A stretch of DNA of 64,000 nucleotides. It comes from Adiantum capillus-veneris (taxonomy: Eukaryota; Streptophyta; Polypodiopsida; Polypodiales; Pteridaceae). This document shows, piece by piece, positions 32,541-44,200 of this stretch (positions within the stretch are counted from its first letter, which is position 1; the number at the start of each line of letters is the position of its first letter). Position numbers and translations under genes: made by a program. The notes under the pieces were generated by a model. It was not told the origin of the DNA and made no database searches. It saw only the letters and a program-made list of their open reading frames with translations. The stretch lies in contig CM043944.1 of the NCBI GenBank assembly GCA_014529385.2, positions 73,027,884 through 73,091,883 of the forward strand, read 5' to 3'.

Positions 32541-32639
32541 CTAGAAGGTGGCATGGACAGATATGTGCAGGCTAGCAAAATCTTGGCAAAAGGTTGGAGC
32601 AGCTAGGAAGATCATGGGCTGACAGGCAGCAGCGGAGGT

Positions 32640-35600
32640 GTATGACTGATGCGGTTTGTAGGCCAAGGAAGGCTCCATAAGGGTCCAAAAGATCTTATCA
32701 CAATCATTGATATGGTTTGCCACATACTTGCGGCACCCCCTCGAGTCGAGAGCCACATCTATATCACCTACATCACATCCTTTGATTGGCACATCATCAA
32801 GGAAAGGCATTGTAGTTTGAGATATGAAGTCACGTAGGACTTTGTTCATACCATTCATGATATGTGAAACTGAATTAGTTGCTCCCTGCGGTAAGGTGCA
32901 CATCCTTACCAGGCCCAAAGGTGTCCTCATGGTAGTCAGGTCCCTGCTTTCCATTGCTAGTTGGAACTGATCATACCCTGAGTAAAAATCTCCCATAGAA
33001 TATATTGCCCTTCCTGCAAATGCCTTTGCAAATTCATCTACAACTAGCCCTGTACCCACATTTCTGATTGTCACTTTATTTACAGGTTGCATATCCTGAA
33101 TAAAGCGTAAAGAACCATGTTTCTTCGGAACTGTGAACCACCTGTTTGAATATGGAGCACAAGAAGGCTCCAAAATACCCATCTTGATCTTTTCATTAAG
33201 CAGCTCAATGAGTTTTGGCAAATGAGCCTTTGGAACTGGAATAGGCCTCAAGTTCCAAGGTACATGAGGGATAGTGAAGATCACCATAGGAGCAACAATG
33301 GATGGATCAACACACCCTATCTCATGAGGCTCAAATGCAAAAGCTTTTCCATGTTTGGCAAGCATGTCTTCAAAGCATATGTTTTCAGCTTTTGTCAAAC
33401 TGTCCTCGCAACCAACCTTTAACTCCTTCAAAGAATCCTGCATGAACTTGTGTCCAATCCTGCATGAACTTGTGTCCAATCTTGCTTGGATCACGAAGGC
33501 TAGGTTGTAAAGCAGCTTGTTCCATCTTATTTGTGCAATCTTTTGGTAGAGGTAATGGCACTAGTTTCACTTTCTTTGCCACAGACTTATCCTTAGTCTC
33601 CACTCGTACATCAATACCTTGAGCATTTTTGAAATCCTCAATGACTTTGTACATCTCTATTGACCGAACTTTCACAACCTCACTTCCCATCATATGAAAA
33701 TTGCAATCCACTAAAGACTCCAAGTCTTGCATAGTATCCACAAACAAACACTCATCAAACACACCTGCAATGCATTCACCATCTTCTAGAAAAACATTCA
33801 TCTTTAAAACTCTTTGTACACTATTTACATGTAGTCGTTCACCCGCTTTAAGTCCTCCACTTTGTAAAAGCAATAGATCCATAGTCTGTTAATCCTACAA
33901 AATCTATAGGAAATATCTCCTTTGTATATACATCATGCGAGAACCTTTCCCTTCTTGTACCACTGCAATCCCGCTCTACAATGGTACATGGCCAAAACCC
34001 CTCATATCCTTGTAGTCCTTGAATTTTTTGTTTGTCTTTGGCAAGGGTTGCTCTCTAAGACTTTCACGGTTCCTTTCATGGTCCACACAAACACTAAGGA
34101 ACTGTACTGCACGCTTCCCCCGATCCCTGCTCCTTATCCTAGCATAAGCTGACCCATCGTCCATTACCTTGGTTTCCATGCGAGTAACAATGATGTATGG
34201 CTACCCAAGGATAAGAGGGTATGTAGACATATCCTATACAAAGAAATTCTTGTCATCTTTCACATCCCCTATAGTCACCTTTACATTTGGACAAGCTCCG
34301 TACAACTTTCTTGATGAGTTTTTTGTTGCACGGATCATCCATCCATGATTTATATCAATTGGCCATTTTCCCTTTTGATATAAACTCTTTGACATAAGAT
34401 TAATTTCTGACCCATGATCTATCACAGCGTAATGAGTCTCCCACTTTCACTAGGGTCTCAGTAGTGCTCTTGCCCAGTGACTCTTCAAGTAGTAACTCTT
34501 GTGAGTGGTCTCAACTTCATCTTCATCGTCCAAGAAGTGAACCTGTTTTACTCCTCCCCTTGACTTGTAGCATCCAGCAATAGTTTGATCACCTTGCTCA
34601 CCATAGACTTGTACTCCTTGTGTATTTAAAGTCTCTTCTTCACCCTGTACATGGATAGATTCAGTAAGAGACTGCCGCTTCCTCTTGATGATATCAATTA
34701 TCTCTTCATGGAACTCCCTCTTTGCTATTCCAAGGACCTCACCCAATGTAAATTCCACCTTCCTGTTCAAAATCCTTTCTTCCAAAACCTTTTTGAGATC
34801 TTTTTCCGCCTCTATGTAAGATTAGATCTTGTAGGCTGGACCCTTTGCTTTAGCTTTCGTTGCATCCTTCTTATTTTCTTTAGAGGCTTCTTGCATAGGA
34901 AATTCGGGGACAGGGATCTGTTGCAGGGAAGGTGATCTAGGAGGCACTGTGTCATTTTTGCCCCCACTCCTCGGCACCCGTTTTGAAGGCCCTTCATCCC
35001 CATTCTCAGGCCTACATTTCTCTTCGACAACGGCCTCATTGGCTTGACATTTGGCAATGTATGCATGCACTGACAAAGAGTCTATAGGGTCATGCCAACC
35101 TGTTTCTAGACGAATGGAGTCTCCAGCTTCATGTAAAACCTCTTTAGTCATTTTACCTTTCACAGTAGACTCTATTGCCCATGGCCACAGTTCTCCAATC
35201 CCATTAGATGCTTCTTCTCCAACCTTGACTCCTATTTGCTTTATAGGCTCCACCTTCAACCCATAGGTGGTTTCCTCAACCATTGAGATGGCATGGCTGG
35301 TAGTCATGTCCTTGACTAGCTTCTTCATTCTACCTTTGCCAAAGTTTGTACCCAAGAGCTTACATGTTTACTTAAGTGAATTTTGACATCTTTAAAAAAA
35401 ACAAGATCCTTTGTCCAAGCATCTTTGAAACTTTCACAATCCCTCCTTCCACGGTCAATACTATCACACCATATGCATCTATTTACAAAACCTTCTCTGC
35501 TTTGAAGTCGTTGCACTGTAGATTGACCTGATGGTTGCCCCTTCTCTTCTAGCCTTGTAAGCTTTAAGTTCAATTCTTGCATTCCCTTAACAATATCATT

Positions 35601-36353
35601 GAGGATGGATTTGTCACTCTTTGGAACCCCAATCACAGGCTTCATGGGATTCTCGGGAATACTTGGGGCTTGAGTAGGGTTGACAATCATCTTGTCTCTT
35701 CGTCGTTGTCGCTTAGCTAGTAGTGAAATTGCATCTTCGACCTCATTCCAATTAGTCTTTAAGCCATGTTCTGCATCCTTATCCTCAAGCATTAACTCTA
35801 ACTTCTCTTGAATATCTTTACCTGCAGCTTGCAAAAAGAGCTCTATCTTCTCTGAGTTTAGGGTAGCCTTCTCAATCCTTGAAAGTTTATCATAGCGGCA
35901 TTCAAATTCCCTTAGCATTTCGGTAGGCGAAAGTCCCTCTTTTGGCCAAACTACCCACTCTAGAAAAGTCCTCTTTGTCACCCTTTCGGAGTCTTCCATG
36001 AAATAATCTTCTTTCAAGGATAATTTGAATGCTTCCCAAGTTTCCCCATGCTCACTTCTAATTCCCCTTACATGCTCTCTGATCTCGGGAACCACAGCTA
36101 GTTCAAAACTTTGAACCATCTCTGCTTCGGGCACTCGATGAAGCTCCATCTCCTTTACATATCCACAAAGATACTTTGTTACATCTTTACCTTTAAATTG
36201 GTCCATTTTCTTCACCACAGATTGAAGCGCTTTAGTTGAGGAAAGCTCCCTCCTTTCCGCAGCTTGCTGCTGCTACATAAACACTGCAAAAGCTTGAAAC
36301 ATTTGCATTGTGATAGGATCAAACCGAATCCCCTGTTGCTCTTGTTGCTCCAT
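32640..36353 (-). pseudogene. Decayed Ty3-gypsy gag-pol (gypsy-C)
   Basis: From 36353 (MEQQEQQGIRFDPITMQMFQ, one stop near 36276) the minus strand encodes a long gag (QFKGKDVTKYLCGYVKEMEL, then WEAFKLSLKEDYF) with a degraded zinc knuckle CIWCDSIDRGRRDC. Further gag follows (34450-35355). An aspartic-protease segment (MIDHGSEINLMSKSLY, where DSGS would be usual) is at 34234-34425. RT is at 32640-33494, with PKAHLPKLIELLNEKIKMGILEPS, RFIQDMQPVNKVTIRN, YSMGDFYSGYDQFQLA, RTPLGLVRMCTLPQGATNS and TMPFLDDVPIKGC. RNase H, integrase and LTRs are missing. Several stops and frameshifts are present. The RT wording differs clearly from gypsy-A and gypsy-B, so this is another lineage. Confidence 0.82.
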
Positions 36354-37397
36354 AGCTTTAAACTTTTGTTTTGATACCTTCAATGAAGCTTTTCAACCCT
36401 CACCCTAGCCTACTTTGCGTCGGGTTCACCAAACTTGTGTCAAGAAGCTAGTGCGGAGTGCAGCTAGGAAAGCGTCGGGCCTCTGACTATGAGAGTTCGC
36501 AGCAAAAAATCAAGCAAGTCGTAGAAGATTTGAGGCTAAAAACACACTCAAAACTTGAACAAAACTCTAGCCATGAAATCTTCTCTTTGAAAAAGAACCA
36601 AGATCAACTCCAACTCTTGTGTGTGTGATGATTTGGTGTAGCCTCACTGCCAATTACACAGTTGCAGTGCTCTTTCGCCTTGATAAAAACCCTACAGAAA
36701 CGCTTCAATTCTCCGTTGTAGCTATTTCATGGAAGCTTCAGAACTTCATTATTCATTCCCAAGTAGTTATTTGAAGAGGGGAAACTCTCATTGGTGGCCT
36801 CACAGCCTCGAATACAGGGTTGGAACAGCACGGGACTGCACTAGCGTACCTTAGGTGCAGGCTTTGTATCCCTTCCCAAAGGAGCTTGTAGTGCTCATAT
36901 TCCTGTTCTAAAATGCTCCCTTACTTCTCATAGTCATGGGACCATGAGTGATGTGGCATTTTGAGCCATTTTTTACCATTTTTGGGTCATTTTTGACCAT
37001 TTTATAGGTCCCATTTTTTGTCATTTTTAGCCCAAAAATACCCTTTTTTGCCCGTAAAATGCCCAAACAAGCTGGGAAAAATCCCATTGGGCTTAAATTT
37101 CATCTTGAACCTCATTTTATCACTTGCCAAGCACTCTAGATGCATCTCTTCTGCCCGCACGTGAAACCTGCTATTTTTGACTGAGATCGCCCGCATTGAA
37201 CTTTCTAGGCAAAACGAGCGTGCCAGTTCGATACACTTGACATTCGTACATTTCTAAAGCAAAATAGGCATATATTTATGTGAAAAAGCATGCCATATTG
37301 CCACGTCGAGGGCCTCGCTGTCCTCGCAAGGTATATGCAGAGCTGCAACCGTGGCATCTATTTTCGCATATATCACACTATGTACATATAATAGCAT
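36354..37397. other. Leader/LTR region of gypsy-C and unassigned DNA
   Basis: On the minus strand near 36440-36415, ACACAAGTTTGGTGAACCCG looks like an LTR end followed by a primer binding site (TGGTGAACCCGACG), which would place the gypsy-C 5' LTR to its right. The LTR's other edge was not found. From 36950 to 37060 TTTTTGGCC/CATTTT-type repeats occur. Confidence 0.35.
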
Positions 37398-37579
37398 TTG
37401 GTCCCACATAGCAAAAGCATTGAGAGTGAGGTAGATAATTTAGTTTCACATTATGCACGTGCCATGGCACGACAACGCAATCACGGTCTCTTTTCGATAG
37501 AGCAACTACAAGACCTGTATTATCGATCTCATGGTCTAGAGACTGAAGTTCAAACTCCGCAAGTAGATATTGCTCCAAT
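37398..37579 (+). pseudogene. CACTA transposon gene, upstream part split by gypsy-D
   Basis: The open frame MVPHSKSIESEVDNLVSHYA to PQVDIAP runs to the insertion point. Joining 37579 to 56017 and dropping one copy of the duplication lets the frame continue (TSSQRTGFSNEHPSTESS), which shows what was interrupted. The downstream part is a CACTA TNP2-like protein. This N-terminal piece has no motif of its own. Confidence 0.5.
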
Positions 37580-37755
37580 TGTCAGGACACGGGTCCTGTA
37601 CCCTAAGAACTAGGCTAGGCAGAGGGACTACGGCCACGGGCCGGGCTAGGCAGTGTGGACAGGGGATCCGTCTAGGGCAAGGGGCTAGGAGCCCACCCTA
37701 TAAAGGGAGGTTGGGAGGAGGATCTATGAGGGGCCTAGTTGCCTAGTTTCTTACA
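37580..37755 (+). repeat. 5' LTR of gypsy-D (176 bp)
   Basis: TGTCAGGACACGGG to TTTCTTACA, with a TATA box (CTATAAAG) at 37698-37705. It is 174/176 identical to the 3' LTR and the same family as the gypsy-B LTR at 9960-10131. Confidence 0.96.
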
Positions 37756-37769
37756 TTGGTATCAGAGCC

Positions 37770-39673
37770 TCATGCTATTCTGGGAAAGAAGGAGGAGGGT
37801 GTGGTCTTTTCTTAGCATGCTCATGCAACATGGCGGGCATGGCTGCTTAGGCGGGAACGAAGTCGAGCAGGTTGAAGGACCGTGGGCAACCGTGGGCAAG
37901 CGCCCTTAGTCGGGATGAGGATCGAGGTCGACCTCGGTACAACCCTACATGCGTAGGCTTGTCAGATGCGCAAGGCGGAGATCATGAGGTCTCGTTGCTT
38001 CATGGTGGTGTGAGGAGCCTTGCAGAGCACGAGCTCTCTCTCTTTTCCTCCTCTGCGCTACTGCCCGCTGCCGCCATGGCTTTCAACCCCCTCATTCAGA
38101 TGCGGCCGCCCTTTGGGCCTTGAGTTAATTGGTCATCCCCTTAAAAGGGGGCCTTTCCCACCCGCTGCCAATAGGCCAGTCCACCCACATGCACCACAAA
38201 CACAACCATATGCATTTGTGCGGGGATTGTACGACCATGTGAGGATGGACGATCCTCAAGGCTGCAGGAATTAATCATGGACAGTCGATTTGGGAAAATC
38301 TACGGATGTCCAAAATTTCGAGCAAAGTGCAAGGCCTACCAAGCATACCATGCATGACAAGGTCGTAGTTTCAAGGATTATGCTTGTGGCAAAAAGATTT
38401 CGAGAGCAAAAGCAATGCCAACAAGGATTGATGAAGATAGTCGCGATGTTTGGCATGCTCGACTAAGAGCAGGAGCCTTCCAGTACTATGATGCCTTCAC
38501 GGATTTTCGACATGATTCCAGGTATTTCTGTCTACGTTTTGGCATTACTTCATGAATGAGTTATGCAATCAATTGTTTTTTTTATGGATCGTTGACATGT
38601 AACAAGCATGGCTTGTTTGTCTTTTACAAGCACGGCTTGTATTGACTCCTCAAGTGCTAAGTGGTAGTTGAGGTATCTCAACACCCATTAAGGTATGCGC
38701 CTAGTATGGTGCTCTTGGCATTCATTGTTGGCATCTCCTCAATGCTTAACTTGCGAAATCGACTCAAGCATGGCTTGAGTACCTGCCGCACTGATCTGTC
38801 GCACGGATCATCGGCAGATCAATTTTTGTGCCAATGGACACTCAAGGAGATCGGCACACCATGTGGCTCACCTTGATGAAGGGTTCATAGGGCTCGGCAT
38901 GGCCGACTTCTTGACACTTCTTTCAGCCAGCAGGCAAAAATACTCGCCACACGGCACTAGCCAATTTCAATTGAAATTGCTTGATAAGGACGATTCTTGT
39001 TTTCCATGATCTTTGTACGTCAATACCAACATCTGTTCACTACAATTTGGGCATCTTGCCTTGAAGATTCCCGCAATTGGACTATGCTATGAGCATACAA
39101 CCTGGGCGGGGGAATTGGAAATATGACTGCAAGTACAGTGTACATTAGATGTTTTGATATCATCCATGACAAGGAATGCCCCTAGAGAAGGCATACGACC
39201 TTGTATGCTTGATATGGTATGCTTACGATAGAACACTTGGTTGAGTCGTAGTAGATGGATGTGTGTGTCAAATTACTTCGGAATACACTCCATGTGTGTC
39301 ACGGCTTCTACCCTACATGTACGACATGGACATGGCTCTCGCGGAGGGGGCATAACCATGTGTGCTTGCGGAGGGTATGGCTTTGGTAGCATGATGCGAG
39401 AATGTCCTTAGTAGTTGCATATACTCTCGTCTACTCGATCAATGCGTGTGTCATATCTGTAGAGCATGTTGTTGACTTGCTTGAGGCAAGTTGTAACCCT
39501 TATGCTTGGGACGCTATGTCTCTTACTCCTTATGTTGGAGAGTTGGTTCATATGTGAATCTTGGGTATGTGGCGACTTCGCGCGTTTGGCATATGCTATG
39601 AGCATACAAAATTGCAAAGACATAGGCAATGTGTTTGCAGGTTAATTCATATTGCAGGTTATTTCATTATGTA
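37770..39673 (+). other. Left interior of gypsy-D, no coding capacity
   Basis: No gag is recognisable. A short frame starting ATGGCTTTCAACCCC at 38076 gives only MAFNPLIQMRPPFGP and may be the remnant of a gag start. GCTTGTN repeats (ACAAGCATGGCTTGT) occur near 38600-38640. The rest has no assignable content up to the hAT target duplication (39674-39681). Confidence 0.6.
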
Positions 39674-39779
39674 CCACGCGGCTGCGTTGCATTTATACGC
39701 CCGTATAACAAAAATTATACATATAAAACGTCAATATACACCGTATCTCCGAATAATTACCGATTAGCCGTATAAAACA

Positions 39780-39870
39780 TTTTTCGATCGATATATTTTT
39801 CGATCGAAAAGTATTTCGATCGAAAAAAAGTATATATATACAATCGTCGCCGTATTCAATCGAAAAGCAT
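39780..39870. promoter_or_regulatory. Left CGATCGAAA motif cluster of hAT-1
   Basis: Four to five copies of a TTTCGATCGAAA-like palindrome (TTTTTCGATCGATA, TTTTTCGATCGAAAAG, ATTTCGATCGAAAA, CAATCGAAAAG) lie 100-190 bases from the left end. Equivalent motifs lie near the other end and near the hAT-2 end. They are probable subterminal transposase-binding sites (inference). Confidence 0.55.
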
Positions 39871-39999
39871 TATGGACTTTCTTGGAGTTTGGAGAGCTTG
39901 GAGCTTCTGAGAGTTTGCCAGATAGAGACAGCATCTTCGATTTACAGCAGTTTTCACGTATATTTTTTAAATTTTCAATAAATATTAACTTTTTTTTTG

Positions 40000-40943
40000 T
40001 GTTGTGCCAGACTTGTGTGGTGCAGTAGTTTCGGCTCTCACCACAAAGTTGGCTTGCAGGTCGTAGGCCACTTCGTGGTGTGTAACCATATGGCTCACTC
40101 CAGAGGTGTATAGAATATAGTTTCCTTTCCCGTGGTGTGTAGTTATATAACTCACTCCAGGGAAGGCTTAGGGTAAATTTAGATTCTCACTCGTATGGTG
40201 TAGTAGTATATCTCTCACCATAGAGATGAGTTAGGATTAGAGGTCGACTCGTGGAGTGTAGTAGGCATGATGCTACACCTCTCACTTCAGAGTGGCCTAT
40301 AAAATTTACAGTCTTAAAGTAAATCATTATTGATTATTCTACATAGAAGCACAAAAATTAACGTTTGTCATTTTAAGAGTGTAGAGATGCATACTTTATG
40401 CCCTCTTCATCTTAATATGACTTTCGTTATTTTTGTGCTTCTATTTCTGTAGTAACATCATTGTTCATCAGCAGATGACTTGGTGTTACTCTGAACGTAG
40501 ATATACACAACAATTGATTTACATTTGAGATTGTTGAGTTGTTTGCTGATGGTTGTGTTGTGCATGCCACACACTCCATTAGAAATAGCTTATAGAATTT
40601 ACAATTTTAGATTAAGTTTTTCTGCCATATGTGTTACATAGAAACACAAGCGTTACCACTCGTTATATTAAGAGTGAAGAGATGCATATTTTCATGCCCT
40701 CTTTATCTTAATGTGACATACTGGTTACTCGTGTGTTTCATATTCCAAAAGAACATCATTTTTCATCATTAAATGACTTGGTGTTGTTTTGGACGTAAAC
40801 ACATACGATAGGCAACTTACATCTGCAATTGTTAATTTATCAGTTGATAGTTGTGTTGTGAGTTCCACACACTTTATCAGGGATTATATTGATAAAAACT
40901 ATCAATCTATTTTACAACAGCATCCAGGACTTGTGCTGAGAAT
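40000..40943. repeat. Left subterminal hairpin array of hAT-1
   Basis: About nine imperfect hairpins in a row. Early units share GTGGTGTGTAG, a loop, then ACTCACTCCA, with outer arms that pair only within their own unit (40122-40166 CCTTTCCC with GGGAAGG; 40184-40229; 40239-40296). Two larger units, 40345-40442 and 40641-40739, share an inner stem (TTAAGAGTG, AGAGATGCATA, ATGCCCTCTT) but have different outer arms (AGAAGCACAAAAATTAACG versus GAAACACAAGCGTTACCA). Each outer arm pairs with its own partner. Two more units share ACATCATTNTTCATC with GATGACTTGGTGTT. The array resumes after copia-3 at 46127-46255. Confidence 0.75.
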
Positions 40944-41170
40944 TGTTGGAATTAGGGTTGCAGAGAAACACACACAGCTTGGAGAAGACGAAGGAAGCTC
41001 AAGGTACACAATAGAGAGTGTATTCCTTAGTGTGCAATGGAAAGATAGATAGCCCTAGAGTGATGGGCGTATATACAATGCACGGGGGAAAAAACCTCCT
41101 AAAGAGGGAAAAAATGCCCCGGCGGTCCTAGTGTGTTCACACACATCACTACCACATGTATATGGTAACA
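40944..41170 (-). repeat. 3' LTR of copia-3
   Basis: 227 bp, 226 identical to the 5' copy. In element orientation it starts TGTTACCATATAC and ends AATTCCAACA, with a GCATTGTATATACGCCC TATA segment in the middle. Confidence 0.96.
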
Positions 41171-41245
41171 AATCCCCCCTGGAGTGATGCGGTGAACGAG
41201 AGCTGGCACATGAGTAAAGGGAAGTGCCATGCCCTGAGGACAGGA

Positions 41246-44200
41246 TCAGTCCACAAAGGGGAGTAAGCCCAAAGCTTTGCGGAAAGCTTCAAGCTTCTCA
41301 CGAGACAATGCCTTTGTGAAAAGATCTGCAAGGTTGTCCTGTGTTGGCACATAAGCCAAGCTGATCTCTCCTGCTGAGAGCCTCTCCCTGACATAGTGGT
41401 AATGCACCTCAATGTGCTTTGTGCGAGCATGAAAAACTGGGTTCCTCGCAACTGCCAATGCGCTCTGACTGTCAGTGTAGATAGTGTTGGCAGTGTCCTG
41501 TCCAACACCCAAGTCAGCCATAAGGCGTCTGAGCCATACACACTCAACCGTAGCTGTGAAGACTGCCCTGTACTCAGCCTCACAACTCGAAGTGGCCACA
41601 GTAGGTTGCTTCTTGCTCAACCATGATATACATGAACTGCCAAGCATGAAACAAAAACCACTTGTGGACACTCGCGTGTCAAAACAACCAGCCCAATCTG
41701 AGTCCGAAAAAGCATGTAAGTCTGGCGGCAATGATCCCCCCTTGGGATAAAACAAGCCAAGATGTAAAGTGCCACTAAGGTAGCGGAAAATCCTCTTGAC
41801 AGCCTGCCAATGCTTAGACCCTGGGCTATGCATAAATCTGCTGACCTGCGAGACTGCAAACTGAATATCTGGCCTCGTGTTGCATACATAAATGAGGCAG
41901 CCAACAGCAGTTTGGTAAAGAGTGACATCAGCAGGATCGCCAGCATCATGTAGACTCAACTTCAAACCTGTTTCCATGGGAGTGGCAATAGGTTTGCAAT
42001 CCTCAAGTCCAAACTTACATAGCAATGTCTCTATGTAACTTTTCTGACACAAGGCAATACCACCATCACACTGCTTAAACTGTATACCCAAGTAATGATG
42101 CAACAGCCCCAAATCTTTCATCTTGAAAGTAGCATTCAAATCAGCCTTAAATTCAGCAATATGTCTCTCATTTGGTCCAGTGATCAGCAAATCATCAACA
42201 TAAAGAACCACAATGAGAAATACATCATCCTCACGCTTTACATACAATGTGCTTTCTGTTGGACTGTTACGAAAGCCTCGTTTAACCAAATGAGTGTCAG
42301 CTTTCTCATACCAAGCACGAGGAGATTGCTTCAACCCATACAAAGCCTTCTTACATTTGCACACTTTGTCCTCTTGTCCTTTTATGACAAAACCGCGAGG
42401 CTGCGTTACATAAACTTCCTCAAATATGTCACCATTCAAGAAAGCAGTAACAATGTCTGATTGATGTACATCCCAACCAAAATGAGCTGCCAATGCACAT
42501 AGAAAACGCACAGTAGTCATACGACAAGTGGGAGCAAAAGTCTCTTCATAATCTATGCCTTTTTGTTGTGCATAACCCTTTGCAACAAGTCGAGCCTTAT
42601 GGCGATCGATCTCACCATCCGGCTTGCGTTTCAACTTGTAAACCCACTTGGTACCAATGGCCTTTTTGCCAGGAGGCAAATCAAATAAAGTCCATGTGTC
42701 ATTCTCTATAAGTGCATCATATTCTGATTTCATGGCAGCAATCCAATTTTCTGAATTCTGTGCTTCATCAAAAGACAGAGGCTCCTCAACATCATGTAAA
42801 CTAGACACAACCAAAGCATAACAATCTGATGCATAAGATGCATGGCGAGAGCCTGAACGAGTACGACTAGATAAAGGTGCATCCAATTTACTGTCACGCA
42901 AAGTGTGCACCAGCCATTTTGGCATACCTCTAGCCTGCTCATTTTCAGCCCTTTCCTCATCAAGTACATCATGTACATCTGCATCAGTAATAGGCTGTTC
43001 TAAAACATTTTCAGAAACCCCCATAGGCTGTACATTTGCCTCATTGGAACTTACATTCGTATTTCCACCACTGAAAAGAGGCAACAAAGTGTCATAAATG
43101 TCCTGTGAGCTTACATTACTGTCTCTAGTACATGACAGCAAGGGTTGAACAGAATCTTCCACAAACACTACATCCCGTGAAACCAAAATACGTTTTGTTT
43201 GCGGATGATACAACCTGTAACCTTTGCTTTCAGCACTATAACCAACAAAAATACATTTGACAGCCTTATCATCCAATTTTCTGCGCTGCACTTGTGGCAC
43301 CAAAGCATATGCCAAACAGCCAAAAACACGCATGTGCTCAATAGAAGGTTTTCTATCATGCCATGCTTCATATGGAGTAATAGACTGCAAAGCTTTCGTA
43401 GGACACCTGTTAAGTACATAAGTGGCACACATGATGGCCTCAAGCCAAAAAGAATGCGGCAAAGCTTGACTTTTCACCATACATCGTGCCATTTCCGTTA
43501 GTGACCTGTTTTTCCTCTCAGCAACACCATTTTGCTGAGGTGTATAAGGCACTGTACATTGGTGTTTTATCCCACGACTAGCCAGAAATGCATTAAATTC
43601 ATGAGACATATACTCCCCCCCTCGATCGGAACGGAGGGTGCCCATAGTACATTTTGAGACATTTTCAGCCATAGCCAAAAATTGTTTGAAGCACATAAAA
43701 ACTTCGGACTTCGCTTTAACCGGAAATACCCATGCATGCCTGGAGTAATCATCAATGAAAGTCACGAAGTACAGGTAATTGCCCAAGGACGGAGTTTGCA
43801 TGGGCCCACAAACGTCACTATGCACAAGCTGCAACCTGCATGTGGCCCTAACTGAACCATCCTTTGGAAACTTAGAACGCTGCATTTTACCCAGAATACA
43901 GCCTTCACAAACATGTTTGATAGGTGCTTCAAGAGGCGGCAAAGAAGCAACCATATCAGATTTCTGCAAACGCAGCAAACTGGCAAAATTCAGATGACCA
44001 AAACGTGCATGCCAAAGTTTTGCATCTGAAATAGCCCTTGAATCTGCAACAGCATTTGCAAAATTTTGTCCACACTTGTCATACAAAGTGAGCTTATACA
44101 GCCCACGGCACAAAAGCCCAGATGCAACAATTTCATCACCAAAACTGAGATCATGAACTATACATCTGTCATCCACAAATTTGACTACAAGTCCAAGTCT

